Assembly: GCA_002478225.1 (NCBI GenBank)
Contig: DLMV01000054.1
Span: 1-5,407, forward strand
Origin: Deltaproteobacteria bacterium UBA7527
GTDB lineage: Bacteria; Desulfobacterota; Syntrophorhabdia; Syntrophorhabdales; Syntrophorhabdaceae
Direction: 5' to 3'
DNA length: 5,407 nt
The notes beneath the pieces were generated by a model, which searched no databases, was not told where the DNA came from, and saw only the letters and a list, made by a program, of their open reading frames with translations. Shown piece by piece: positions 1 to 4,443 of the stretch (positions within the stretch are counted from its first letter, which is position 1; the number at the start of each line of letters is the position of its first letter). The position numbers and the translations under genes are program-made.

Positions 1-34
1 GGCGACGCAAGCCCCGGTAATAGTGTATCTTCAT
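1..34 (-). CDS. Possible start of an unidentified gene, cut by the window edge
   Basis: On the minus strand an ATG at 34-32 overlaps the TGA stop of larB (33-31) in an ATGA arrangement, and the frame stays open for the 11 codons to the window edge (MKIHYYRGLRR). There is no clear Shine-Dalgarno sequence just upstream, so translation would rely on coupling to larB. The residues do not resemble the start of LarC as I know it (a motif near YLDCFSGISGDM) and are too few to assign a family. It could equally be a chance reading frame after larB. Only the ATGA junction, a common operon arrangement, supports it. Confidence 0.3.
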   Translation of the reverse strand, partial: MKIHYYRGLRR

Positions 35-771
35 AATCGATTTATCAGTGTTGCGAAGTACGCAGCGCCGAACCCGTTGTCTATATTAAAAACAGAAACG
101 GTGGAGCATGAATTGAGCATGGCGAGAAGCGCCGTGAACCCGCCGAAGCTCGCCCCGTAGCCAACGCTCGTCGGGACGCCGATGACCGGCACGCCTACGA
201 TCCCTGCCACGATCGACGGCAAAGCCCCTTCCATCCCTGCTGCAACGATGATCACCCTTGCCTTCCTCAGCACCTCAAGGTTCTGAAACAGCCTGTGGAT
301 CCCTGCTACCCCCACGTCGTAAAGCCTTTCCGTATTGTTCCCGAAGAACATGGAGGTGATATATGCCTCTTCGGCGACCCTCATATCGCTTGTCCCCGCA
401 GATATGACAAGGATGGTGCCTTTGCCTTCTATCGTGTGATCTTCCTTTATGTAAAAACAACGGGCCTCTTCGTTGTATCTGCCTGAACGGAACTTGCTGC
501 ACAGCTTCTTTCCGGCAGCCCTGTCTATCCTCGTCACAAGAACATCGAGATTCTTCTTTCTCATCGACCCAACGACATCCGTGATCTGCTTCAGGCTCTT
601 CCCTTCCCCGAAGACGACCTCCTGCATGCCCTTGCGCACCATTCTGTGATGATCGATCTTCGTATGGTCCAGGTCCTCGAACGGCATATGCTGCAGCAGA
701 TCATACGCCTTCTCCACCGTTACCCTGCCGTCTTTGATATCGGCCAGCAGCTTTTTGATCCTTCTATCCAT
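31..771 (-). CDS. larB: LarB, NaAD carboxylase/hydrolase of nickel-pincer cofactor synthesis
   Basis: LarB carboxylates the pyridinium ring of nicotinic acid adenine dinucleotide and hydrolyses its phosphoanhydride, giving pyridinium-3,5-biscarboxylic acid mononucleotide. This is the first step toward the nickel-pincer cofactor of LarA-type racemases; LarE and LarC act later. The 246-residue product has a helical N-terminal part (about 1-115) and a PurE-like AIR-carboxylase fold (about 118-246). Visible signatures are VISAGTSD (122-129), AAGMEGALPS (177-186), GVPVIGVPTSVGYGASFGG (193-211), MLNSC (218-222) and NIDNGFGAA (229-237). Cys222 and Glu181 match, within one position from memory, the Cys221 and Glu180 of the Lactobacillus plantarum enzyme. 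I chose the ATG at 771-769 because GAGGG lies 8 bases upstream; an in-frame TTG at 786 lies beside that site and would add only five residues. An 87-base gap separates it from yraN. No larC, larE or larA is visible here. The family call is firm. Confidence 0.95.
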   Translation of the reverse strand: MDRRIKKLLADIKDGRVTVEKAYDLLQHMPFEDLDHTKIDHHRMVRKGMQEVVFGEGKSLKQITDVVGSMRKKNLDVLVTRIDRAAGKKLCSKFRSGRYNEEARCFYIKEDHTIEGKGTILVISAGTSDMRVAEEAYITSMFFGNNTERLYDVGVAGIHRLFQNLEVLRKARVIIVAAGMEGALPSIVAGIVGVPVIGVPTSVGYGASFGGFTALLAMLNSCSTVSVFNIDNGFGAAYFATLINRL

Positions 772-779
772 TTTAATAA

Positions 780-784
780 CCCTC
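780..784 (-). promoter_or_regulatory. Ribosome binding site deciding the larB start
   Basis: GAGGG on the minus strand sits 8 bases before the ATG at 771. It makes the longer reading from TTG 786 unlikely, because that codon lies immediately beside the Shine-Dalgarno sequence. Confidence 0.7.
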
Positions 785-813
785 AATAACCAAATCTAAG
801 GTCTTGCTTTTCC

Positions 814-841
814 CCCTTACGCCTCACGCCTTACGACTCAC
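814..841. repeat. Degenerate 7-bp tandem repeat, four copies, between yraN and larB
   Basis: Four consecutive 7-base units (814-820, 821-827, 828-834, 835-841) follow the minus-strand consensus GTRAGKS; GTGAGGC and GTAAGGC are the two central copies. The block lies in the 87-base gap between the yraN stop and the larB start, the only gap over 16 bases in the window. The rest of the gap shows no convincing promoter, no rho-independent terminator and no open frame of interest. The role is unknown: it may be a simple slippage repeat, or one member of a dispersed intergenic repeat family. Confidence 0.65.
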
Positions 842-858
842 GGGCGCGTTGCTCTTCA

Positions 859-1215
859 CTATTCTACCATAAAAGCATGTTTGATGATCTGTACGCCGTT
901 GCCGTCTATTCCGACGACATCGAACCTGACCTTTCTGTCAAAACACTGGTGATCTTTTAAATAGAACATGGCGCATCTGATAATATGCCTCTTCTTCTTC
1001 CCGTCAACAGCGCTGAATGGGCTGCCATACTTCCGCGTGTTCCGTTTCTTTACCTCAACGAACACAAGGTAGCCGTCTTCCTCCGCGATAATATCTATTT
1101 CGCCGAGGGGGTTCCTGTAATTCTTCTCTATGATCCTGTACCCACCCTTTTTAAGGGCGACAAGCGCCCTCTCCTCGCCTCTCTTTCCCTCTTCTCTCTT
1201 GCTGTTATCAGGCAA
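859..1215 (-). CDS. yraN: YraN/UPF0102 family protein with endonuclease-like fold
   Basis: This is a small predicted nuclease-fold protein whose cellular role is not established; the family is a frequent neighbour of rnhB. From the TTG at 1215-1213 the product has 118 residues, a normal length. Visible features are the N-terminal KREEGKRGEERAL helix (6-18), GYRIIEKNYRNPLGEIDII (25-43) with Glu39 and Asp41, and VFVEVKKR (51-58) with Glu54 and Lys56. Together these form a PD-(D/E)XK-type acidic/lysine set. RFDVVGID (97-104) is the usual C-terminal family segment. An upstream reading to 1374 is open but lies fully inside rnhB and does not look like the family, so I rejected it. The TTG start overlaps the rnhB TGA by 8 bases (TTGCCTGA) and is the only plausible start near the conserved N-terminus. 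Its Shine-Dalgarno is weak: a G-run about 12 bases upstream. Coupling to rnhB translation is likely. Confidence 0.9.
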   Translation of the reverse strand: MPDNSKREEGKRGEERALVALKKGGYRIIEKNYRNPLGEIDIIAEEDGYLVFVEVKKRNTRKYGSPFSAVDGKKKRHIIRCAMFYLKDHQCFDRKVRFDVVGIDGNGVQIIKHAFMVE

Positions 1216-1789
1216 GATATTCTTTGACCCCCCTGAATGTCTTCCTGTGGATCGGCAGTATCCCGTGGTTCCGGATGAACATTTTATGGTCTTTTGTGGG
1301 ATAGCCTTTATTCTGCCTGAAATTATACACCGGATAAAGCAAATGGTACATATCCATGATCCTGTCACGGACAACCTTTGCGATTATCGAGGCACAGGCT
1401 ATGTAAAAACATTTCTTGTCGCCTTTTATCACAGGCCTGCAATCAGGAAAGTTTTTTAATTTACGGTTTCCGTCCACAAGAAGAAGATCCGGCGCTACGC
1501 CGGTATGGTGGACAGCCCTCTCCATGGACAGAAGGCTCGCATTGAGGATATTCAGCGCATCGATCTCTTCATTGGTCGCTATTCCTACCCCTACCCTAAA
1601 GGCATGGTGTGTGATCCAGGAAAAAAGGTCTTCCCTTTGCTTTTCTGTGAGCAGTTTTGAATCAGCAACGCCGCACTTATTGTCGGGCAATTCCTTCCAG
1701 ACAACGCATGAAGAGACAACAGGCCCGGCAAGGGGACCCCTGCCAGCCTCGTCTATTCCGCCTACAAGGCCTGTAAGCGGGCAATGCAT
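1208..1789 (-). CDS. rnhB: Ribonuclease HII
   Basis: RNase HII cuts the RNA strand of RNA-DNA hybrids and starts removal of single ribonucleotides misincorporated into DNA. The 193-residue protein is complete and of typical length. It opens with GGIDEAGRGPLAGPVV (10-25), giving catalytic Asp13 and Glu14 and the GRG motif (16-18) that reads the ribonucleotide 2'-OH. Asp106 in LLLVDGN and Asp142 in IIAKVVRDR complete the four-carboxylate metal site. Tyr163 in GYPTKDH is the conserved tyrosine next to the ribonucleotide. The C-terminus HRKTFRGVKEYLA is the usual family ending. The ATG overlaps the rplS stop by one base (TAATG), with AAGGG four bases upstream. Placement between rplS and yraN is typical, and all catalytic residues are present. 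Confidence 0.97.
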   Translation of the reverse strand: MHCPLTGLVGGIDEAGRGPLAGPVVSSCVVWKELPDNKCGVADSKLLTEKQREDLFSWITHHAFRVGVGIATNEEIDALNILNASLLSMERAVHHTGVAPDLLLVDGNRKLKNFPDCRPVIKGDKKCFYIACASIIAKVVRDRIMDMYHLLYPVYNFRQNKGYPTKDHKMFIRNHGILPIHRKTFRGVKEYLA

Positions 1790-2136
1790 TAATCCCTTTT
1801 TTCTTTCAGCTTCGCTGCCTTGCCTTTCAGGTTCCTCAGGTAATAGAGCTTTGACCTTCTGATCTTGCTTTTGCTGGTTATCTCGATCTTATCGATGAGC
1901 GGCGAATGTTTGGGGAACGTCTTTTCAATACCGACGCCGTAAGAGACCTTCCTTACCGTAAAGGTAGCCCTTGTATTTCCGCCTCTTTTCCTGATAATGA
2001 GACCTTCAAATACCTGGATCCTCTCTTTGTCCCCTTCAAAGATCCTCGTATATACCTTGACGTTGTCGCCGACGCTGATGTCCGGCAGATCAAGCCTCAT
2101 ATGTTCTTTTTCGATCATGTCCAGCATCTCATTCAT
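1789..2136 (-). CDS. rplS: 50S ribosomal protein L19
   Basis: L19 is a large-subunit protein located near the 30S-50S interface. From the ATG at 2136-2134 the protein has 115 residues, the normal length. Family signatures are DISVGDNVKVYTRI (19-32), QVFEGLIIRKRGG (41-53), TFTVRKVSYGVGIEKTFPKH (58-77) and RRSKLYYLRNLKGKAAKLKE (93-112). A longer open reading to 2169 would add 11 residues unlike any L19; the chosen ATG begins with MNEMLDMIEKE, the usual L19 start. AGGAGG lies five bases upstream, inside the last codons of the preceding methyltransferase gene. The two genes overlap by 8 bases (ATGAATGA), so L19 translation is probably coupled to that gene while keeping a strong site of its own. 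Confidence 0.98.
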   Translation of the reverse strand: MNEMLDMIEKEHMRLDLPDISVGDNVKVYTRIFEGDKERIQVFEGLIIRKRGGNTRATFTVRKVSYGVGIEKTFPKHSPLIDKIEITSKSKIRRSKLYYLRNLKGKAAKLKEKRD

Positions 2137-2737
2137 CGTATCCTCCTCTCCGACCAAAGATTCTATCAAGAATTATACCCATAGCAACCCTTAACGACAG
2201 GTGATTGTAATCACCGCCCCCCTGGACCGGCACAAGCATCTTATCGCACATGTCTACCACCTCAGCAGATAGGCCCCAGCCAGTTCCGAACAGTATAAGC
2301 GAGGGGTCTTTTCCCTCTCGTATGAACTCATGGAGCTCCCGGTATGTTATCGACTTCTCTTTTCTTTCCCTTGAGGATGTTCCTACTACAAGAGGCTTTC
2401 CTTGTATCCCTGCATCCTCGATCATCTCATGGACAGTGCCTTTGATCCTCACGCGCTGCAGCGCTTCGCCCCTGTCCGGGTTATATCGGGCGCCATATCC
2501 TTCTGTCCAATGATGTATGAGCTTCTCCATAATATCCCTTTGCCTTTCCAAAGGTGTTACAATATAGCACAGGTCAATACCAAAAGTCATGCAACTTCTC
2601 GCAATATCATGGATCTCCAGGTTTGTTATGCTCGTGGCGACGATCCCGCCATGTTTATCATAGACCGGGTAATGGACCACGGCGATATTTACGCTACTCA
2701 GGGATCTCCTCCAAAATCTCTCTAATGAATCTTCCAT
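2129..2737 (-). CDS. SPOUT-class RNA methyltransferase, TM1570-like; start uncertain
   Basis: This is a predicted SAM-dependent RNA methyltransferase of the knotted SPOUT superfamily, in the family of Thermotoga maritima TM1570. The RNA target is, to my knowledge, undetermined. Counting from ATG 2737 (202 residues), the segments are VVHYPVYDKHG (20-30), ITNLEIHDIARS (37-48), GYGARYNPDRGEAL (80-93), LILFGTGWGLS (147-157), MLVPVQGGGDYNHLSLRVA (167-185) and a C-terminal helix. The last two segments form the trefoil-knot cofactor site, with YNHLSLRVA as the typical motif III. The family normally starts about ten residues before HYP. That matches CTG at 2701, which has GGAGG six bases upstream, better than ATG 2737, which overlaps trmD by 44 bases and has only a weak GGAAG three bases away. 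The coordinates use the first ATG conservatively; I consider CTG 2701 at least as likely. The gene overlaps rplS by 8 bases. Its position between trmD and rplS suggests a tRNA or rRNA substrate, but that is inference. Confidence 0.92.
   Translation of the reverse strand: MEDSLERFWRRSLSSVNIAVVHYPVYDKHGGIVATSITNLEIHDIARSCMTFGIDLCYIVTPLERQRDIMEKLIHHWTEGYGARYNPDRGEALQRVRIKGTVHEMIEDAGIQGKPLVVGTSSRERKEKSITYRELHEFIREGKDPSLILFGTGWGLSAEVVDMCDKMLVPVQGGGDYNHLSLRVAMGIILDRIFGRRGGYDE
2142..2147 (-). promoter_or_regulatory. Strong ribosome binding site of rplS inside the upstream gene
   Basis: AGGAGG on the minus strand lies five bases before the rplS ATG (2136). It also encodes part of the C-terminal GRRGGYDE of the SPOUT methyltransferase. 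It fixes the L19 start and rules out the longer reading from 2169. Confidence 0.85.
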
Positions 2738-3428
2738 CTTCTTCCGTCGGAACAAACCTGTTTATAAGGTCGGGTCTTTTCAGGAGCGTCTTCCTGATAG
2801 CTTCTTTGCGACGCCATTTCCTGATCTCCTCATGGTTCCCGGAAAGAAGCACCGGCGGCACCTCCATATCCATAAATGCCTCGGGTCTCGTATATTGGGG
2901 ATATTCGAGAAGGGATTCCTTGAAGCTTTCGTCAGCGACGGACCCTTCATTTCCAAGCACGCCGGGTATGTTCCTTGATACTGCATCGATCAGTACCAGC
3001 GCCGGTATCTCGCCGCCGGAGAGGACATAATCACCGATCGAGATCTCTTCATCGACACAGTCGATCACCCGCTCGTCGACCCCCTCGTACCTGCCGCAGA
3101 CAAGGCATATGTGGGAAAGCCTGCTGTATCGCTCCGCAGCCGCCTGATCAAAGGGCCGTCCCTGTGGGGTCAAGAGCACATACCTGGGTCGCCCGAACAT
3201 ACTTTCTACGAACTCCATGGCACGGTAGATCGGGTCGACCTTCATGACCATCCCCGGTCCGCCGCCGTACGGCTTGTCGTCGCAGGTCTTATGGACATCC
3301 CCGGCAAAATCCCGGATATTGATGATGTTGAAGCTTACCAGCCCCCTGTCAAGGGCCTTTTTGATGATGCTCTCCTGTAAAGGAGAATGAAAGATGTCAG
3401 GGAAAAGTGTGAGGATGCTAAAGATCAT
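2694..3428 (-). CDS. trmD: tRNA (guanine-N1)-methyltransferase TrmD
   Basis: TrmD uses S-adenosylmethionine to make m1G37 next to the anticodon of tRNAs, preventing +1 frameshifts; it works as a dimer with a trefoil knot. The 244-residue protein is full length. Motifs are LTLFPDIF (6-13), KPYGGGPGMVMK (52-63), LLTPQGRPFDQ (85-95), LVCGRYEGVDERV (109-121), ISIGDYVLSGGEIPAL (129-144), SRNIPGVLG (151-159), YPQYTRPE (176-183) and PPVLLSGNHEEIRKWR (191-206). Arg152 corresponds to Escherichia coli Arg154. At the position of E. coli catalytic Asp169 this protein has Glu167, preceded by Asp166 (DESF instead of EDSF). The ATG overlaps the rimM stop by four bases (ATGA). The nearest Shine-Dalgarno-like AAGGG is about 12 bases away, so coupling to rimM probably drives initiation. 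The assignment is certain; only the Asp/Glu detail is notable. Confidence 0.98.
   Translation of the reverse strand: MIFSILTLFPDIFHSPLQESIIKKALDRGLVSFNIINIRDFAGDVHKTCDDKPYGGGPGMVMKVDPIYRAMEFVESMFGRPRYVLLTPQGRPFDQAAAERYSRLSHICLVCGRYEGVDERVIDCVDEEISIGDYVLSGGEIPALVLIDAVSRNIPGVLGNEGSVADESFKESLLEYPQYTRPEAFMDMEVPPVLLSGNHEEIRKWRRKEAIRKTLLKRPDLINRFVPTEEDGRFIREILEEIPE
2708..2712 (-). promoter_or_regulatory. Shine-Dalgarno-like GGAGG pointing to a CTG start at 2701
   Basis: GGAGG on the minus strand is followed after six bases (AGATCC) by CTG at 2701-2699, in frame with the SPOUT methyltransferase. The CTG overlaps the trmD TAG as CTGAGTAG. The spacing matches the sites of rpsP and khpA in this window. 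It also encodes Glu-Glu of the TrmD C-terminus, so it could be coincidental. Confidence 0.5.
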
Positions 3429-3922
3429 GGAGCGAGCAGCCCTTCCTGTATCTTTATAAAAGAACGTTCAAGGTCGATCTCGATAATATGTCCTTCGATC
3501 ATCGGCACCATAATCTCCTGTTTTCCCGAAACGACCAGCGTATCGTTTGCCTGTGTATGCAGAATGCTGCTCACCTTTCCGATCTCTTCGCCCGCAGAAC
3601 TCAAAACGTTAAGTCCGATAAGCTGATAGTCATAATACTCGTCGTCATTCAGCTGAGGGAGGTCTCCCTCCCGCACAAACAACTCCTTTTTGACGAGAAA
3701 GGAGACCTCCTCCGAACCCTTGAGACCTTTGAACCTTATTAAAAAAAGATTTTTGTGAGACCTGACACTCGCCGGCTTTATCTCGATGATCGCATCATCT
3801 TTTTCAGCATAGAGCGAAGTATACCGGAGAAACTCTTCCTTTGCCTCGTTGTAATAATGGAACCGTACTTCCCCTCTAATGCCGTGCGTTGACAGCACCC
3901 TGCCGACAGGGATCCATCTCAT
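3425..3922 (-). CDS. rimM: 16S rRNA processing/30S maturation factor RimM
   Basis: RimM helps mature the 30S head by binding S19 and assisting 16S rRNA processing. The 165-residue protein has the expected two domains: an N-terminal RimM beta-barrel (about 4-87) with VGRVLSTHGIRGEVRF (6-21) and FLIRFKGLKG (60-69), and a C-terminal PRC-barrel (about 94-163). The PRC-barrel has EYYDYQLIGLNV (95-106), GEEIGKVSSIL (111-121), NDTLVV (126-131) and IMVPMIEGHIIEIDLE (137-152). The ATG at 3922-3920 overlaps the stop of the KH gene by one base (TAATG), and its own Shine-Dalgarno is weak (GAG only two bases away), pointing to translation coupled to the KH gene. It overlaps trmD by four bases at the other end. 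The link to rpsP and trmD is the classic arrangement. Confidence 0.97.
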   Translation of the reverse strand: MRWIPVGRVLSTHGIRGEVRFHYYNEAKEEFLRYTSLYAEKDDAIIEIKPASVRSHKNLFLIRFKGLKGSEEVSFLVKKELFVREGDLPQLNDDEYYDYQLIGLNVLSSAGEEIGKVSSILHTQANDTLVVSGKQEIMVPMIEGHIIEIDLERSFIKIQEGLLAP

Positions 3923-4155
3923 TACTCTATGATTTCGAGTACCGCTCTCTTTTTAACCTTTGTCGAGGTGGCACTCAAGATAGTTCTCATTGCTCTCGCT
4001 GTTCTGCCCTGCTTGCCGATCACCTTTCCCAGATCGTCTTTTGCAACGTTCAGCTCGATAACAGATGTCTTCTCGCCTTCTATCTCGGAAACCCTCACCT
4101 GATCGGGATTATCAACCAACGCCTTAGCAATATACTCTATTAACTCCTTCAACAC
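3922..4155 (-). CDS. khpA: KH-domain RNA-binding protein, KhpA family
   Basis: This is a single-domain KH protein of 77 residues, the standard size for the KhpA/YlqC family encoded between rpsP and rimM. In some Gram-positive bacteria KhpA pairs with KhpB (EloR/Jag) to bind RNA and influence cell elongation; whether that holds in this organism is unknown. The KH signature is DLGKVIGKQGRTARAMRTIL (41-60), with the GKQG loop at 47-50 that contacts RNA. The start is GTG (4155-4153), with GGAGG six bases upstream at 4162-4166; no in-frame ATG gives the conserved LKELIEYIAKALVDNPDQV N-terminus. A 16-base gap follows rpsP, and the stop overlaps rimM by one base. Confidence 0.95.
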   Translation of the reverse strand: MLKELIEYIAKALVDNPDQVRVSEIEGEKTSVIELNVAKDDLGKVIGKQGRTARAMRTILSATSTKVKKRAVLEIIE

Positions 4156-4171
4156 GCCCCACCTCCATAAG

Positions 4172-4429
4172 TTATTGTGTTAGCTCCTTCAAAACCCCTT
4201 CCTTCTTGAACAGGTTTTCCACTGTCTTCGTGGGTTTTGCCCCCTTTTGGTACCATGATCTTATCTTCTCCCTGTCGAGTTGTATCTCCACAGGGTCTTT
4301 TAAAGGGTCATAAGATCCTACCCTCTCAATAAACCTGCCATCTCTCGGAGACCTTTCGTCTGCCACCACGATCCTGTAAAACGGTTTTTTCTTCGACCCG
4401 AACCTGGACAATCTGAATTTAACAGCCAA
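4172..4429 (-). CDS. rpsP: 30S ribosomal protein S16, TTG start
   Basis: S16 is an early-assembling 30S protein that binds 16S rRNA. The 85-residue product carries the family hallmarks MAVKFRLSRFGSKKKPFYRI (1-20), VVADERSPRDGRFIERVGSY (21-40), DPLKDP (41-46) and RIRSWYQKGAKPTKTV-type residues at 57-70 (here IRSWYQKGAKPTKTV at 56-70). The initiation codon is TTG (4429-4427): the second and third codons give the conserved Ala-Val, and there is no ATG nearby in frame. It is preceded, six bases away, by an exceptionally strong Shine-Dalgarno sequence, TAAGGAGGT, whose TAA is the ffh stop codon. The 11-base gap to ffh holds little else. A TTG start is unusual for an abundant ribosomal protein; the strong binding site may compensate. 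Confidence 0.98.
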   Translation of the reverse strand: MAVKFRLSRFGSKKKPFYRIVVADERSPRDGRFIERVGSYDPLKDPVEIQLDREKIRSWYQKGAKPTKTVENLFKKEGVLKELTQ

Positions 4430-4434
4430 TTTCC

Positions 4435-4443
4435 ACCTCCTTA
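4435..4443 (-). promoter_or_regulatory. Near-maximal Shine-Dalgarno of rpsP, containing the ffh stop codon
   Basis: TAAGGAGGT on the minus strand is complementary over nine bases to the conserved 3' end of bacterial 16S rRNA. Its first three bases (4443-4441) are the TAA stop of ffh. GGAGG is six bases before the TTG start at 4429, which decides that start. Confidence 0.9.

Noticed and set aside
772..858. Promoter or rho-independent terminator between yraN and larB
   Set aside because: I found no GC-rich hairpin followed by a T-run on the minus strand, and no paired -35/-10 boxes. TTAGAT near the larB end is an isolated weak match.
1216..1374. N-terminal extension of yraN
   Set aside because: It lies inside rnhB in another frame, is cysteine-rich and unlike YraN proteins, and the family-length protein starts at TTG 1215.
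1416..1862. Plus-strand open frame of 148 codons antisense to rnhB
   Set aside because: It is fully opposite a real gene with intact catalytic motifs, its translation is serine/proline-rich without recognisable motifs, and it crosses the rnhB/rplS junction. It is a shadow frame.
2137..2169. Eleven-residue N-terminal extension of L19
   Set aside because: The ATG at 2136 has a strong AGGAGG and gives the standard L19 N-terminus; the extension contains the binding site itself.
2554..3030. Plus-strand open frame of 158 codons antisense to trmD and the SPOUT gene
   Set aside because: It covers parts of two confident minus-strand genes and shows no family motif or convincing ribosome binding site.
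2975..3247. Arginine-rich plus-strand frame of 90 codons
   Set aside because: It is antisense to the conserved knot region of trmD; the arginine richness follows from the codon pattern of the opposite strand.
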